Shown piece after piece: positions 47,821-59,589 of a stretch of 64,000 nt of DNA (positions within the stretch are counted from its first letter, which is position 1; each line of letters begins with the position of its first letter). The position numbers and the translations under genes were made by a program. The notes below the pieces were generated by a model. That model was not told where the DNA came from and did no database searches. It saw only the letters and a program-made list of their open reading frames with translations. This DNA comes from Henckelia pumila (Eukaryota > Streptophyta > Magnoliopsida > Lamiales > Gesneriaceae). The stretch lies in the NCBI RefSeq assembly GCF_033568475.1, contig NC_133122.1:151170861-151234860 (forward strand), written 5' to 3'.

Positions 47821-48973
47821 TATGTACATATAGATATATGTGTGTATTTATCTAGTGCGCATAGAAGGGCTATTGGGTGTATGAAACTGCATGTTGGAAA
47901 AATTGAATTATGGGTGGTGCTAGCTCACTGGAATCGTTATTGTTCCTTGAAATCTTTTTACGTATCAATCAGATTGAGAGAGTTCAGTGCCATAACATCA
48001 ACCAGTGTTAGATCTGCGCAACAGATAGATTGTAGAATTTAACCGATTTAGCTTATTTTTCTTTGTGTCTTATTTGTATTTGACGAGGTTTCGACCTATA
48101 TTATTAAACTATCATAACCAATATGACAGTGCTTCTCTTTATACAACAACAATAATAAATAATGATAAATCCAGTTTTCCATCTTAATTAGCTAGTTAAT
48201 CTTATAACAAGAGACAATAATTGCTATCTATAAATGTTACAAGTTTTCATGTGAAAAAAAAGGACACATTTTAATATATATATTATTAACCGACTGTTCT
48301 GCTTCTGGTTTCAGGGACGTCCAAATGAAAGCCGCAGTACGCCATACGCTTCGTGTCAGGTACGTACATGTCTTTTAATATACTTTAGTAAGAAAAATGC
48401 CACTAACTAACTTTCTTGCTCGTATTAGATGGGGAGGAGCATAGACTCACTCGTATAATTAGATCTTCATGCATTTTTTTATTTCCTCGCAATTTTTTTC
48501 TTCTTTAAAAAAAAAACTTGATTCGACCAATTATCGTAAAAAAATATAGTTAGCATTTTGATTATGCTAACTTTGTTGACACTTTTCATGCCAAAATATC
48601 TAGATCAGTATGATTATTAAGAATATTTCAGCCTTACTATATGAGTAAATTATAAATATTTGCATCAATACTCCACATGGTTAATCGGTTTGGAAAAAAA
48701 ATCCTCATTAACGATACGAGAAGAGAAACAACCCCAAAGCTTAGTAAATGCCAGTAGGGAAGAGAAACAAAGCATGGGCTCCAATCCATCCTCCAAAAAT
48801 TAGCACTGTATCCTGTTTGTTTATGCTTTACAAGAATGGGTACAATTATTTGTGCAAGTGGTGTGTGAATGACATCCAGGTAAAAATATATTATATTGTT
48901 TCACGCTTTTCTATTAACACTCTGATTGCAGTCTTATATTTGCAATCACGAAGAAGAAACAGAGTGCCGATGA

Positions 48974-49346
48974 TCATTGCGTCGACCGAATAAAATTCGA
49001 TTGAAATTTGAATCTCAGCCAAAATGTAATGATATGTCCCCTCTTGTGACATGAAATAACAATCCGCAGAACAGAAGATTGTATAAGAAAAATTAAGTGT
49101 ATATGAAAGTCGATGCAAATCTGAAGAGGAGGGGAAGAAACTTAGATGTCGGATTTCTTTCGAAAGAGTTTATCCTCAGCATTAATACTGTGTTTCGAGT
49201 CTCGACCATCATTGTTGTTGTTGATTATGATTTTGGAATAATTTTTTAATGGTACCTTTTTTTTCCCAAGTAAACGTACAAAATCATGTTAGTAAATTCG
49301 ATAATTTTATAATGACGTTATTTCGACACTACTATATTTATAAGTA
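48974..49346. other. 3' flank of NLR2
   Basis: The presumed 3' UTR starts with AATAAAATTCGATTG, shared with NLR1. Nothing else recognised before the Helitron end. Confidence 0.45.
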
Positions 49347-51000
49347 CTAGTAACATGCACGTGCGCACGTGGGAACATATATGAAGTCAAAAAAAAAATG
49401 TGAAAATAGAAATAATATTCATTATAATAAGATTTATGAATTTAATTTGAACGTCACATCATACTATGCAATGACAAACAACCTAAAATTCAATATTTTT
49501 ATTTTTTCACCCTAACGACTTTGACATCCGATCCATTTCTTTTGTGTGATCATGTGTCTTCTTCTTTGAGTAAACGCAGACAGTTTCTCGTCATCTTTGA
49601 TATCAATTAATTCAGTCGTTGCTTGTTTTGGTGTTTGCACATCTTTAATTTTATATTGTTCTTTGATTTTGGTGAATCTTTCTTCTTTTTTTTCCCTCTT
49701 TGGTGTCCTTTGTTTTGTCGGTGTTTCAGCTTCGAAGCATTTTCGCAATGGTTTTTGGAACGCTTTCACCACAATAGAGAGGGGATTCTTCTTTTCAAGA
49801 AAAGCTTTATCCATCTTGAAAATAAATGTATGTTCTTCCTTGATTGGGTGATGAAGAGTATTTGTGATTTTTGTTTAGCTTTGATCCTGTTATCATATAT
49901 TTTCAATGTGTTTTATATCATGTAAGTCGTAAATATGGAAATTTGAGAATTTTAATTTATAATCATGTACATCTTGTTGAGAAACTCAATGTATTCGTTC
50001 ACCGAGCAACCTATATAATCTGAAGCCGCATCTTCAAATAATATAATCCTTGCCGATTTGTCGTTGTCTTTTACCGTCATTGTTAATCGAAATCCATAGA
50101 GTTTCAGTTGCCATCAAAGTGTAAGTTGACATTTTAATATAAATACAATAATTAAATAGGATTACCTTAGTACAAATTCAATTTTATCAAAAATTCCACA
50201 ACCGAGAAAATGATTACCTTGGCATCGTTTAAGCATCATGTATTTTGCAATTGATACAACTGACTACCTCCGTTTCTTTTACGATTGCTTTGAGACAATT
50301 GGTACACGCTTCATACCACGGCTTTGCTTGATTTTCAATCTCATATATAGATGCTTTAAAATAGTAATATTGTTCCTATAAAAATAAATAAATTTCTAAC
50401 ATTAATGTGTATGAAATTAACATGTTTATGTGAACGTACATAAATCATATAAATCTATTTATAAGCAATATATATTATGTAAATATATTTTAGGAAACCG
50501 ACATTGTTTTTGTACTTGCTTCAAAGAAGGATTATCATCCAACAATTGCTGGAATTTGATCTCGTCGCATTCCAGGATTGTTTTTTCTATCCACAATGAA
50601 TTCAAACTTTGTGTCACCACAACATTTTGTACCTTGTGTTATATATATAAACACTCTGATTCTCTTCCGAAAATTCTCTGCTTTTGGAGATTGTGTCAGT
50701 AAATAGTGCAAACAATTCATGAGGCATAATTGTGTCTGCTAATCTGATTTTACCATTATCACAGCAAAATATGGGGCTTTCAAATTTAAAATTTATTGTC
50801 CCACAGTGATGACAGACAACCATTGAACTGATCAAATATAACTCTATCATCCTTTCAAATCATTAACATGGGAAAATTATATATATGTTAATCCAGAATT
50901 CAGAAAAGAATAAACAAATCTAAAAATATATTGGACTTAATATGTATGGCTAATGATTTGTTTTCCTCTCTTTCTGTCCATCTGTTGAGGACCTGTTTGA
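49347..51000 (-). mobile_element. Helitron remnant with RepHel and RPA-like fragments
   Basis: On the minus strand a 3' end typical of Helitrons is visible: the palindrome CACGTGCGCACGTG (49358-49371), 7 nt, then CTAG (49347-49350) followed by host T. Upstream on the same strand are coding fragments: at 50850-50614 CCDNGKIRLADTIMPHELFALFTD, like the Cys-rich segment preceding the Helitron_like_N domain, and at about 50375-50230 a C-terminal RPA-type zinc ribbon (WYEACTNCLKAIV...CINC). A Lys/Glu-rich frame at 49814-49512 may be the end of that protein. The 5' end is not located; 51000 is an estimate. Most of the Rep and helicase domains are absent. Confidence 0.6.
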
Positions 51001-51331
51001 TCAAGCAAGGTTGAAGAACTTGATACCAAGTTGGCTGCCTCTAGAGTATCTTATACAAATGCATACATTTAATAGAATTGAGACACGAAATTTAGACGAC
51101 GATGCAAATGATTATTTTTAACAAAATATGAGTTCAATATGATACCTTGGGACGTTGAATTTGTTGCATACAATCGACATGTGAGGAACTGTCCCCATCG
51201 AATAAAACAATGTCGATAAAGTTAATAACACAAGCTAGAAATTTAAGCTATGAACATATAATATCATATAATGACAAAAAAATAAATTACAATGAAATGA
51301 AATAAATGTTAAAAATTCTCAGACAATATGT

Positions 51332-52292
51332 GGGGACCTCGGGTGCTAATCTCATTTCATAACATAAAATCTATGTTAATCTAAGTCAGGGCAACAAGAT
51401 AAGAAGCAATCCAATTTTTTTTTTTAATAATGATAGCGCGGGCGCGCCGCGCCTACGAAAATCCACCCAACACATCTAAAAATCTGGATTTTTACCCCTT
51501 CTTAGAACCTCTACAATCATCTAACATATATGACATGAATTCAACATCAAAATCTAGAATAAAACATGGAATATCATAAGGTGTTTAAGGATCCAAATAT
51601 TACAAGTTGTTATCTCAACTCATGCTAGAAAATTTAACATTATTCAAGCTATACAAAAGCCAAACACAAATTCTTGTCAAGGCTCATACAAACATTTATC
51701 TAGAACCTAAACATAAGTTCTTGGCATCATCTTCTACCATTCTAACCTGAAGTCACCACATCTATCTTGATCTCGTTCTTTCACGAGCGACCCTGACTCG
51801 TTCCAGCCCCACTTATTGCCATGCACACATACAAACAAAGCAATAGCCGAATATCTCCGGTGAGAATTGAATCCCAGTATAAAACAACTATATCATGCAT
51901 ATCATAGAGTTTAAAGAAATAATCATATAAACATCTCAACAAACATTAAACCAATCTAATGCAATGCATGATTTAAAAATCTGCTATCAAGTTCTAAAAC
52001 GGTTCTTGGGATCTCGGGGAAGAAGAACACAACAAATCTCCCACATACTCTCCCTTTCGGGGTGGCGTTGAACTCTATTCCCGGACTTTGAAACACTATA
52101 TCGAGTTTCTAGCAATAGGAGTCGATCATTCTCCTAAGTTTCTCGATATACATCCAAACGTCCATATTCTTTTGGCGAATCTACCATTAAAATCTCAAGG
52201 GTTGTTGGCTCAATATGAATGCATCAAAATCTAGAAGCATAAGACTAAAAACCAACTAATAACAAGCTAATTCAACAATGAAAGTATATATG
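51332..52292. other. Possible LTR or repeat fragment, unclassified
   Basis: Starts TGTGGGGACCTCGGG and includes a GC patch GCGCGGGCGCGCCGCGCC (51437-51454) and long stretches resembling retroelement LTR DNA, but no second copy is in the window. The LTR element at 52293 is inserted in its right part, and 57337-57525 appears to be its continuation. Confidence 0.35.
52288..52292. other. Target site duplication ATATG of the gag-only LTR element (left)
   Basis: ATATG directly before the left LTR, repeated exactly at 57337-57341. Confidence 0.9.
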
Positions 52293-53641
52293 TGATAAGT
52301 GCATTTTGTATGCATTAGTTCATGATAGATTTATGTCTATTTTGTGTGAATTCATATTATTTTTATGTGTTTTTATGTGTTTTAGTGCATGTGTGTGTAT
52401 TTTACTCCTTGGGTTAATTTTGTAGGAAAATATATTTTTGAAGAGTGAATTACGGACAAGCTTTGTTCAAAAAATCAAATTTAATTTTAGAGAGCTCCAA
52501 ATCCGATCTTCACTGTTCAGATTAAAGTCAAGATGTTTGGAAGCTTCTGTCCAAATTTTAGCTCAATCTGACGGCTATATCTTGAGATATGAATTTTTGA
52601 AAATCGTCGCTCGGTGCAGAATTTTTGTACTGCGCGTCCAGGCCTCTGTTTTTATGTGTTGCGCGCGCGCGAGGCCTATGCCGCGCACGTGCGCGTGTTC
52701 GGGGGTCATATGTGTTCCGAAAAATCCTTATTTTGAGAGGAAATTAACTGGTAGGCGTTTCGGACCATATATATACAAGATATAACATATTTTTGAGGGT
52801 TTCAAAGTTCCAGAACGCGCACAACACAGAGGAGGCGGCTACAAGGCTTGGGAGAGAAGATTTCTTCTTTCTTTTCTTCTTTTTATTTTTATTTTTGAAT
52901 TATTATTTTTAATTATTGAGTAGTTTATTTTCAACCAAGACGGCGTGATTGGGCCGAACAAATTCATGTAGAAAACTTGGATGTTTGTTTGGGATTTTTC
53001 AGAGTTGATTTTATTTTATTGATTGTTAGATTTATATTTATCTTGTGAATAGTCTGATCAACTGTTTGCTTGCTTGTTAATCGATTCCAAGTCGACAGAG
53101 GAGGTATTGATTTTGATCACTATGATAATTAACATATTGTAAAATCGACTAGAAATAGAATTCGGTTTCAGTGTGCGGTTTGGGTGTAAACTGAATTTTC
53201 ACAAATATTTAATGCATTCAAATTTGATTAGAATTACGAAAGATTAGTTCATCAATATTTGAATAGGTTTGATTGTTATAGAAATAGTCCTTTGAACAAA
53301 TTAGGAGAATTCCCGTGAATTAAGATTAAATCTGAGTCCTGAATCGACTACATGTTACAAGATTTGTTCGGTACCTACGTGTGTCTTGGTTGTCTTTATT
53401 TTAATTATTTTTATCTTTAGTTATTTTTATTCGTATTTCTTAAGCAGTTTTTATTTTATATTCTTATTTTATTTAATTCAAAATATTTTCTATTATTTTG
53501 TCTAGATTAAGTAAAATAATTAAATCTTGAGAATTGACAACAGTCCCTGTGGGATCGATACTTGGACTCTCAGTCCACTTTACTATTACTTGACCTGGTG
53601 CGCTTGCCAGTAGATTTTTATCAAACCGATTTAGCCGGTCA
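52293..53641 (+). repeat. 5' LTR of the gag-only element
   Basis: TGATAAGTGCATTTTG...AGCCGGTCA. Near-identical to 55970-57336. Contains a GCGCGCGCGAGG patch near 52662-52673. Confidence 0.93.
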
Positions 53642-53647
53642 AGTTTT

Positions 53648-53665
53648 TGGCGCCGTTGCCGGGGA
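53648..53665 (+). other. Primer-binding site (tRNA-Asp type)
   Basis: TGGCGCCGTTGCCGGGGA, 7 nt after the left LTR, is complementary over 18 nt to the 3' end of plant tRNA-Asp (recalled). This primer is usual in Athila/Tat elements. Confidence 0.85.
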
Positions 53666-53782
53666 CTGTTTAGTTAATATTAGGATAGATTATTTGCTTG
53701 AAACTAGACATTTTTTTTTCTTGCATTATTTTTTTTATTTTTAATTATTAATTTTTTTTTCTTACTTGTGAGGTACTTGGAG

Positions 53783-54703
53783 ATGGATCATCGACAGGTG
53801 TTCACAAGGTTTGGCCAAAAATACTCGGAGCCTTTCCATGCTGCTTGGGGGAGATTCAATGATTTGGCTAACAGGTTTAGATGTCATGATTTTTCGAACT
53901 ACACTCTAGTTCAAATTTTTTATGGTGGTTTGGATGAGATTACAAGAAGTTGGGTAGATTCTGGAGCTTTGGCCACTGGCAGTCACTTGTTCAGCAGAGA
54001 TGAAAACAGTGCGATGCACTTGTTAAATGATATGGCAGATTTCGACTACCATTGGCATTGTGATCCTTCACTGCAGGGTTGGAGTCACCAATATCCTCCA
54101 GATATCGACTCTGAAATTTTTTCGAACCAACCACCGGAGCATCAAGAAGAGTGTGTAGGGTATTTTGAGGATCATGTGGCTCAGTTGGAGAATATTTTGC
54201 GGCAACAGACAGAGACAAATCAATTCTTAGAAAGCCGTATCAAGTCTTGGAGTATTTTGGATGAACAGATTGCGCTTCTTAGAGAATCAATTTTTGAGAT
54301 CTGCCAAGAGAGTGAACTAACTGAGCCAACGCATGAAGAAATAATTTTTGAGGAATTTTCTTGTGAAGAAGAGCCAATAGTGGGCTTGGAGGAGGAAGAA
54401 ACATACAAGGCTACAGATTTTACCTCGTCAATGGTCATTCCATGTACACCGTTAGAAGATTATTTCTTGCCATTGACGCCACCTCCAAAATATTCCATCC
54501 TCCATGAGCTTCAGCCTGCAATCCGAGTCTCCTTCCAAACTGATCAGTTCCGACTGAGTGTTATTGGACTGACGAGCTTCCCATGCATATATCACGCCAA
54601 GCTTGAGGGCGAAGGAAATCAAGACCCATACGTAGAGTCGTATGATTCTTACTATAGGCGGCAGCCGATCTTTGATGGTTGCTTCTGCATAGTCGAGCTG
54701 TAG
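53783..54703 (+). CDS. Gag-like protein of the non-autonomous LTR element (306 aa)
   Basis: The ORF opens at ATG 53783 (MDHRQVFTRFGQ), just after the primer site and leader. The N-terminal third matches the retrotransposon gag layout of Athila-type elements: EPFHAAWGRFNDLANRFRCH, LVQIFYGGLDEITRSWVDSG, and LLNDMADFDYHW. It then has a likely coiled coil (QLENILRQQTETNQFLESRI), an acidic segment (FEEFSCEEEPIVGLEEEE) and a C-terminal part of unknown function. No zinc knuckle and no protease. The retained ORF and young LTRs suggest the protein may still be made and used for packaging. The ORF has no stop or frameshift. Confidence 0.8.
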   Translation: MDHRQVFTRFGQKYSEPFHAAWGRFNDLANRFRCHDFSNYTLVQIFYGGLDEITRSWVDSGALATGSHLFSRDENSAMHLLNDMADFDYHWHCDPSLQGWSHQYPPDIDSEIFSNQPPEHQEECVGYFEDHVAQLENILRQQTETNQFLESRIKSWSILDEQIALLRESIFEICQESELTEPTHEEIIFEEFSCEEEPIVGLEEEETYKATDFTSSMVIPCTPLEDYFLPLTPPPKYSILHELQPAIRVSFQTDQFRLSVIGLTSFPCIYHAKLEGEGNQDPYVESYDSYYRRQPIFDGCFCIVEL

Positions 54704-55957
54704 ACTATAAACTTAGCGCTTACTGGGAGGCAACCCAGAGTTCTTTCCCTTGTTTTTTATTTTATTCTTGGTTTTTTTTTATTTAATTTTTACTTTTTTC
54801 CCATTCTAGTTTTCCGAGCCTGCCGATATACACAGTTTGTTGCTTCTGTCCCAGCTGATACTGTCAAGAAGGAAGAGGATGAATCGAAAACCAGGGGAGT
54901 GTTATTTTTGTTCTCATTGTGTTTTTTGTTCGTCTTTGCATTTGTGTGTTTGTTATGCATTCTGTTCATTGTTTTGAAGCATTGAGGGCAATGCTTTGGA
55001 TAAGTATGGGGGGGGGGGGGGGTAAAATAGTTTATTTGCATTGTTTGTATTGCATCTGTCATGTTTCGTGTTTGTTTTCATATTGTTTGTTTAAGTTCAT
55101 TTATGTTGTCTTGCATGAGTTGGATGAGTCATGATAGCCAATGATGATGAAGTTTATTTGAAAAAAATGGATTTTTGAAAAAAATTTGCTCTTGACTGGA
55201 CATGAGAAACTGTAGGTTGAACCGTGAATATTTTTAAGCACTAATGTTAGACCAGTGAATTGTAGCGAAAGATTTGATGAAATTTCTGTCTGTTTGACCA
55301 TTGCACGACAATAGGTGGTTTGTGGATCTTGATTGTGTTCTATGAATTTTGATGAGGCTCTAGTTTACACTTATGATCTTGGGCGCACCTAGAAAAAAAA
55401 ATTTATATACAATTCCATCCGGGCCTTGAAAGGATTAAAATCCTAAAAAAAAAATATTAAATTTAAGGCTAAGTATGCGGATTAAATGGGATCGATGCTC
55501 CATCCGGGCTATAGACGAGGGGATTAGAAAGAAAAAATAGAATGATTTTTCGTATCCTAGCCAGTTATAGCTAAGTCAGCGGGTAATTATTGGGGCTAAA
55601 GCAATACCGGGTGCAAAATCCGGAGGTGTGTAATTTATTATCTCAAGGGTGGTGGGTTTGTCTAGAGGTCGTTGGAAGGAATGTGCACTTGAAAAGTGAA
55701 ACTTGCACTAATTTGTCACAGGCCGCTAAGCAGATTTGAGACGAATTCGGTCTAAGTTGCATGAAACTGGAATGACATTTCACACACACACGTTCACGTT
55801 AAACCGAAAGTGTATTATGAAAAGTTGAGAGCATGTCTGTGTTTTTGGTTTTGTGATTGAACTTCTCGGAGGCTTTGCACATTTATGAATCGTCCTCACT
55901 TATGTTTTTGTTTGCATGTTGTTTTTGCATGTCTTGCTCGAGGCGAGCAAGGTTTAA
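54704..55957 (+). other. Untranslated interior of the gag-only element
   Basis: Starts with a GGGAGGCAACCCA block, found in many Athila/Tat-type elements after coding parts (recalled). A poly-G run of 14 at 55009-55022 sits in a GATAAGTATGGGG context that resembles the real polypurine tract. The rest has CATCCGGGC repeats (55426, 55501) without coding potential. Confidence 0.65.
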
Positions 55958-55969
55958 GTATGGGGGTGT
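55958..55969 (+). other. Polypurine tract of the gag-only element
   Basis: GTATGGGGGTGT immediately before the right LTR, typical for Athila/Tat elements. Confidence 0.75.
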
Positions 55970-57336
55970 TGATAAGTGCATTTTGTATGCATTAGTTCAT
56001 GATATATTTATGTCTATTTTGTGTGAATTCATATTATTTTTATGTGTTTTTATGTGTTTTAGTGCATGTGTGTGTATTTCACTCCTTGGGTTAATTTTGT
56101 AGGAAAATATATTTTTGAAGAGTGAATTACGAACCAGCTTTGTTCAAAAAATCAAATTTAATTTTAGAGAGCTCCAAATCCGATATCTACCGTTCGGATT
56201 AAATTTCAAGATGTTTGGAAGCTTATGTTCAAATTTTAGCTCAATCCGACGGCTAGATCTTGAGATATGAATTTTTGAAAATCGTCGCTCGGTGCAGAAT
56301 TTTTGTACTGCGCGCGCGCGCGAGTTTCGTGTCCAGGCCTCTGTTTTTATGTGTTGCGTGCGCGCGAGGCCTATACCGCGCGTGCGCGCGTGTTCGGGGG
56401 TCATATGTGTTCCGAAAAATCCTTGTTTTGAGAGGAAATTAACTGGTAGGCGTTTCGGACCATATATATACAAGATATAACATATTTTTGAGGGTTTCGA
56501 AGTTCCATAACGCGCACAACACAGAGGAGGCAGCTACAAGGCTTGGGAGAGAAGATTTCTTCTTTCTTTTATTCTTTTTATTTTTATTTTTGAATTATTA
56601 TTTTTAATTATTGAGTAGTTTATTTTCAACCAAGACGGCGTGATTGGGCCGAACAAATTCATGTAGAAAACTTGGATGTTTGTTTGGGATTTTTCAGAGT
56701 TGATTTTATTTTATTGATTGTTAGATTTATATTTATCTTGTGAATAGTCTGATCAACTGTTTGCTTGCATGTTAATCGATTCCAAGTCGACAGAGGAGGT
56801 ATTGATTTTGATCACTCTGATAATTAACATATTGTAAAATCGACTAGAAATAGAATTCGGTTTCAGTGTGCGGTTTGGGTGTAAACTAAATTTTCACAAA
56901 TATTTAATGCATTCAAATTTGATTAGAATTACGAAAGATTAGTTCATCAATATTTGAATAGGTTTGATTGTTCTAGAAATAGTCCTTTGAACAAATTAGG
57001 AGAATTCCCGTGAATTAAGATTAAATCTGAGTCCTGAATCGACTACATGTTACAAGATTTGTTCGGTACCTACGTGTGTCTTGGTTGTCTTTATTTTAAT
57101 TATTTTTATCTTTAGTTATTTTTATTCGTATTTCTTAAGCAATTTTTATTTTATATTCTTATTTTATTTAATTCAAAATATTTTCTATTATTTTGTCTAG
57201 ATTAAGTAAAATAATTAAATCTTGAGAATTGACAACAGTCCCTGTGGGATCGATACTTGGACTCTCAATCCACTTTACTATTACTTGACCTGGTGCGCTT
57301 GCCAGTAGATTTTTATCAAACCGATTTATCCGGTCA
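55970..57336 (+). repeat. 3' LTR of the gag-only element
   Basis: Partner of 52293-53641. It carries an additional GCGCGCGCGAGTTTCGT segment near 56311-56330. Confidence 0.93.
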
Positions 57337-57525
57337 ATATGCAAACACAACACATAGTATAAGCACATAGTATGTGGTTTTGGAAGGGCATTCAAGAAAA
57401 GCCTCTTGAATGTACAAAGCCCTTGTTCTAAGGTTTTCTTATACCTTTCAATTTTGGTTTCACACTCTTCGAATCTGATTTAGCTGCACAACAAGAACAC
57501 AATCAAAATCTACTCATACTCTTCC

Positions 57526-58830
57526 TGTAGTGACCCTTACCGAGATCACCTACTAAACAGAACTTAGGCATGCAATTAACTTAATTAAACAGAAATCAGA
57601 ACTAAGCTACAAAAATAATAAATAGTATACAATCCCAAGGAAAGGAATCTGTAAATACCCCAATTAGTTATACAACCAAATCGAACGTTGTATCAACCCA
57701 ATAACAACTAAATAAAAACCTAGACGAAGCTCCAGCTGGCCAACCACAGCCTAGCCCCTCTTGGATCCACCCGTCTCATCCAATCGCAGACCTGCCCCAT
57801 GGAATAGGGTATCCAGAAATACAGAGTACGAGACATGAGCATAAAACGCTCAGTACGAGAGTATGAGTACACATGAATGCAAGTGAACAGCCTACTGACT
57901 AGAGGTCAAGAATCAGATAACAGATACAGATCGGGCCCTGGTATGTAGCACGCTGTGTCGTCGCTTCAGGAGGTGGCTCACATACCGAAATACCAGTGGA
58001 TACGCCGGACCCAATTCGATGGAAGTACATCCACTAACAGGATAGGGTAAAACCCTACTAACAGACATCTTAAAAGAGATAGCTCAATATGCAAATGTAT
58101 GCAGCATATAATCATGTCATATAAATCATGCAGTCACATAATACATGCATACTCAGTCAGGATATCTCGAATAGTACTTTCGTACCTCAAAATACTAGGC
58201 AAGTGCTACCAGCTCTAAGTCCACGCCTATAACCGCACTATACATCGAAATGATACTAATATCATTAAAGTGCTCTAAAAACATTAACTAAGCTATTGCA
58301 TACTCCTAAATATTTTTAGTAAGCAAAAGCTATACCTTCGTTCGTCGTTAGCCCTTTGCTGAAGATGCCTCAAAACTAGGCCACAGCTTCGCTACGACGC
58401 CTGGATTGCTACGCAACTTCCGGATTCCCAATGGGACGCCTAGAACGCCCTAAATCTAAGCTAGAAGACCGAGAAATCGAGAGAGAAGAGGTGAATGGTG
58501 TGCTTTGAAATGAATCTCGGCACCTTTATTTATAGACACGGAACGGAACGTCTGTTCCTCATCGTTGCGTCCATTCGTCCGACGAACGTTGCGTCCGTTC
58601 TCCTTCGTTGCTTTCGATGTCACATCAAGTGCGTAATCAGTGACGCATTCTGAAGGCACGAACGTTACGTCCGATCCCCGGACGTTGCGTCCGTTCCATC
58701 TGACCCTCCGGACCATTTCTGATCATTTCGGGTCTATTCCCAGACTCCGTTAATCCATTAAGAGTTTCCTTAATCATGTTTATTGGATTAAATAACAGTT
58801 ACTTACCAAAACTGGGTACGGGCTACTACA
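57526..58830 (-). repeat. 3' LTR of the gypsy element
   Basis: Plus strand TGTAGTGACCC...GGCTACTACA, 1305 bp. Its first 635 bp align with 63366-64000 with few differences. Contains CGTTGCGTCCGTTC repeats at 58560-58700. Confidence 0.9.
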
Positions 58831-58845
58831 TTCTCCCCCACTTAA
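58831..58845 (-). other. Polypurine tract of the gypsy element
   Basis: AAGTGGGGGAGAA on the minus strand, abutting the 3' LTR. Confidence 0.8.
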
Positions 58846-59007
58846 TATATTTCATCCCGAAATCAAATCTTAAGTACTGAAAACTGAACAACATGCAGAA
58901 GCATTCTTTATTCATAAGCAAAGTTTACAGAGTTTACAACTGAATACAACTCGAAAATGAAATCAAAATAACTCAGGATGTTCTGAACGCATCCTGCTCT
59001 CAAGCTC

Positions 59008-59580
59008 TCAAGTGGCTTCTTCAGTGCCTCGACGCTTCCACTGAACTAAAACCAGAGGAATAACTTTATTCCGCAAGACCTTATCCTTATGATCCAGGAT
59101 ACGAATAGGTCTCTCAACATAAGTCAAATCAGTATCCACCTGAACCTCAGACGGTTGCAGAATATGAGACTCATCCGCCACATACCGTCGCAACAGAGAT
59201 ACGTGGAACACGTCATGAATACTGGACAGATACGGTGGCAAGGCTAGCCGATAAGCCAAATCGCCAATGCTCTCCAAGATCTCAAACGGACCGATAAATC
59301 TGGGAGACAACTTGCCCTTAAGGCCAAATCTGAGAATCCTGCGGAAAGGTGACACTCTCAAAAACACTTTCTCCCCAACAACAAACTGCAGAGGTCTACG
59401 CTTGGTATTAGCATAGCTGGCCTGACGATCCTGTGCAGTCTTAATCCGTTTCTTAATCTGATCAACAACATCTGCTGTCTGTTGGACTAACTCCAGTCCC
59501 TCAGCCTGTATCTCCCCCACTTCTTCCAAAAAAAGTGGAGTACGACAACGTCGCCCATACAATGCCTCAAAAGGTGCCAT
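59008..59580 (-). pseudogene. Gypsy integrase C-terminal and chromodomain-like segment
   Basis: An open piece starting MAPFEALYGRRCRTPLF, with the GPF/Y-type block FIGPFEILESIGDLAYRLALP, HDVFHVSLLRRY and RNKVIPLVLVQWKRRGTEEAT. A stop interrupts the chromodomain motif after EEAT, where the family normally has Trp. Fragment of one polyprotein with the next four entries. Confidence 0.85.
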
Positions 59581-59589
59581 CCCAATGCT

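Larger units (their letters stand above)
45845..48973 (+). pseudogene. NLR2 downstream LRR exons, out of frame
   Basis: The continuation of NLR2 in another frame: 45845-46582 (EETHLGEWIASLLERTDD, then LRRs to ILFNKK), 46769-47236 (VHCPRIKRLSLRKMG.. to NILKHYQE), 48315-48359 (GRPNESRSTPYASCQ) and 48932-48973 (SYICNHEEETECR, stop). The splice sites match those of NLR1, and all exons after the frameshift remain open, so only one lesion separates this gene from a full-length reading. NLR1's 14-codon third exon has no counterpart here. The second intron carries a MITE and a SINE. Confidence 0.8.
52293..57336 (+). mobile_element. Non-autonomous LTR retrotransposon, gag-only, Athila-like, 5.0 kb
   Basis: LTRs 52293-53641 and 55970-57336 differ mainly by an approximately 17-bp GC-rich insertion and scattered substitutions (about 2 percent by eye). 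A tRNA-Asp type primer site follows the left LTR, a polypurine tract precedes the right LTR, and there is a perfect 5-bp target duplication. The 2.3-kb interior encodes only one gag-like ORF (53783-54703) and no protease, RT or integrase. It is therefore a young gag-only element, presumably mobilised by an autonomous Athila/Tat-type relative. Confidence 0.93.

Noticed and set aside
49597-49925. Hydrophobic plus-strand frames of 84 and 100 codons that look membrane-like
   Set aside because: Reverse shadow of the Lys/Glu-rich minus-strand frame in the Helitron remnant; Phe/Leu richness comes from complementary AAG/GAA codons.
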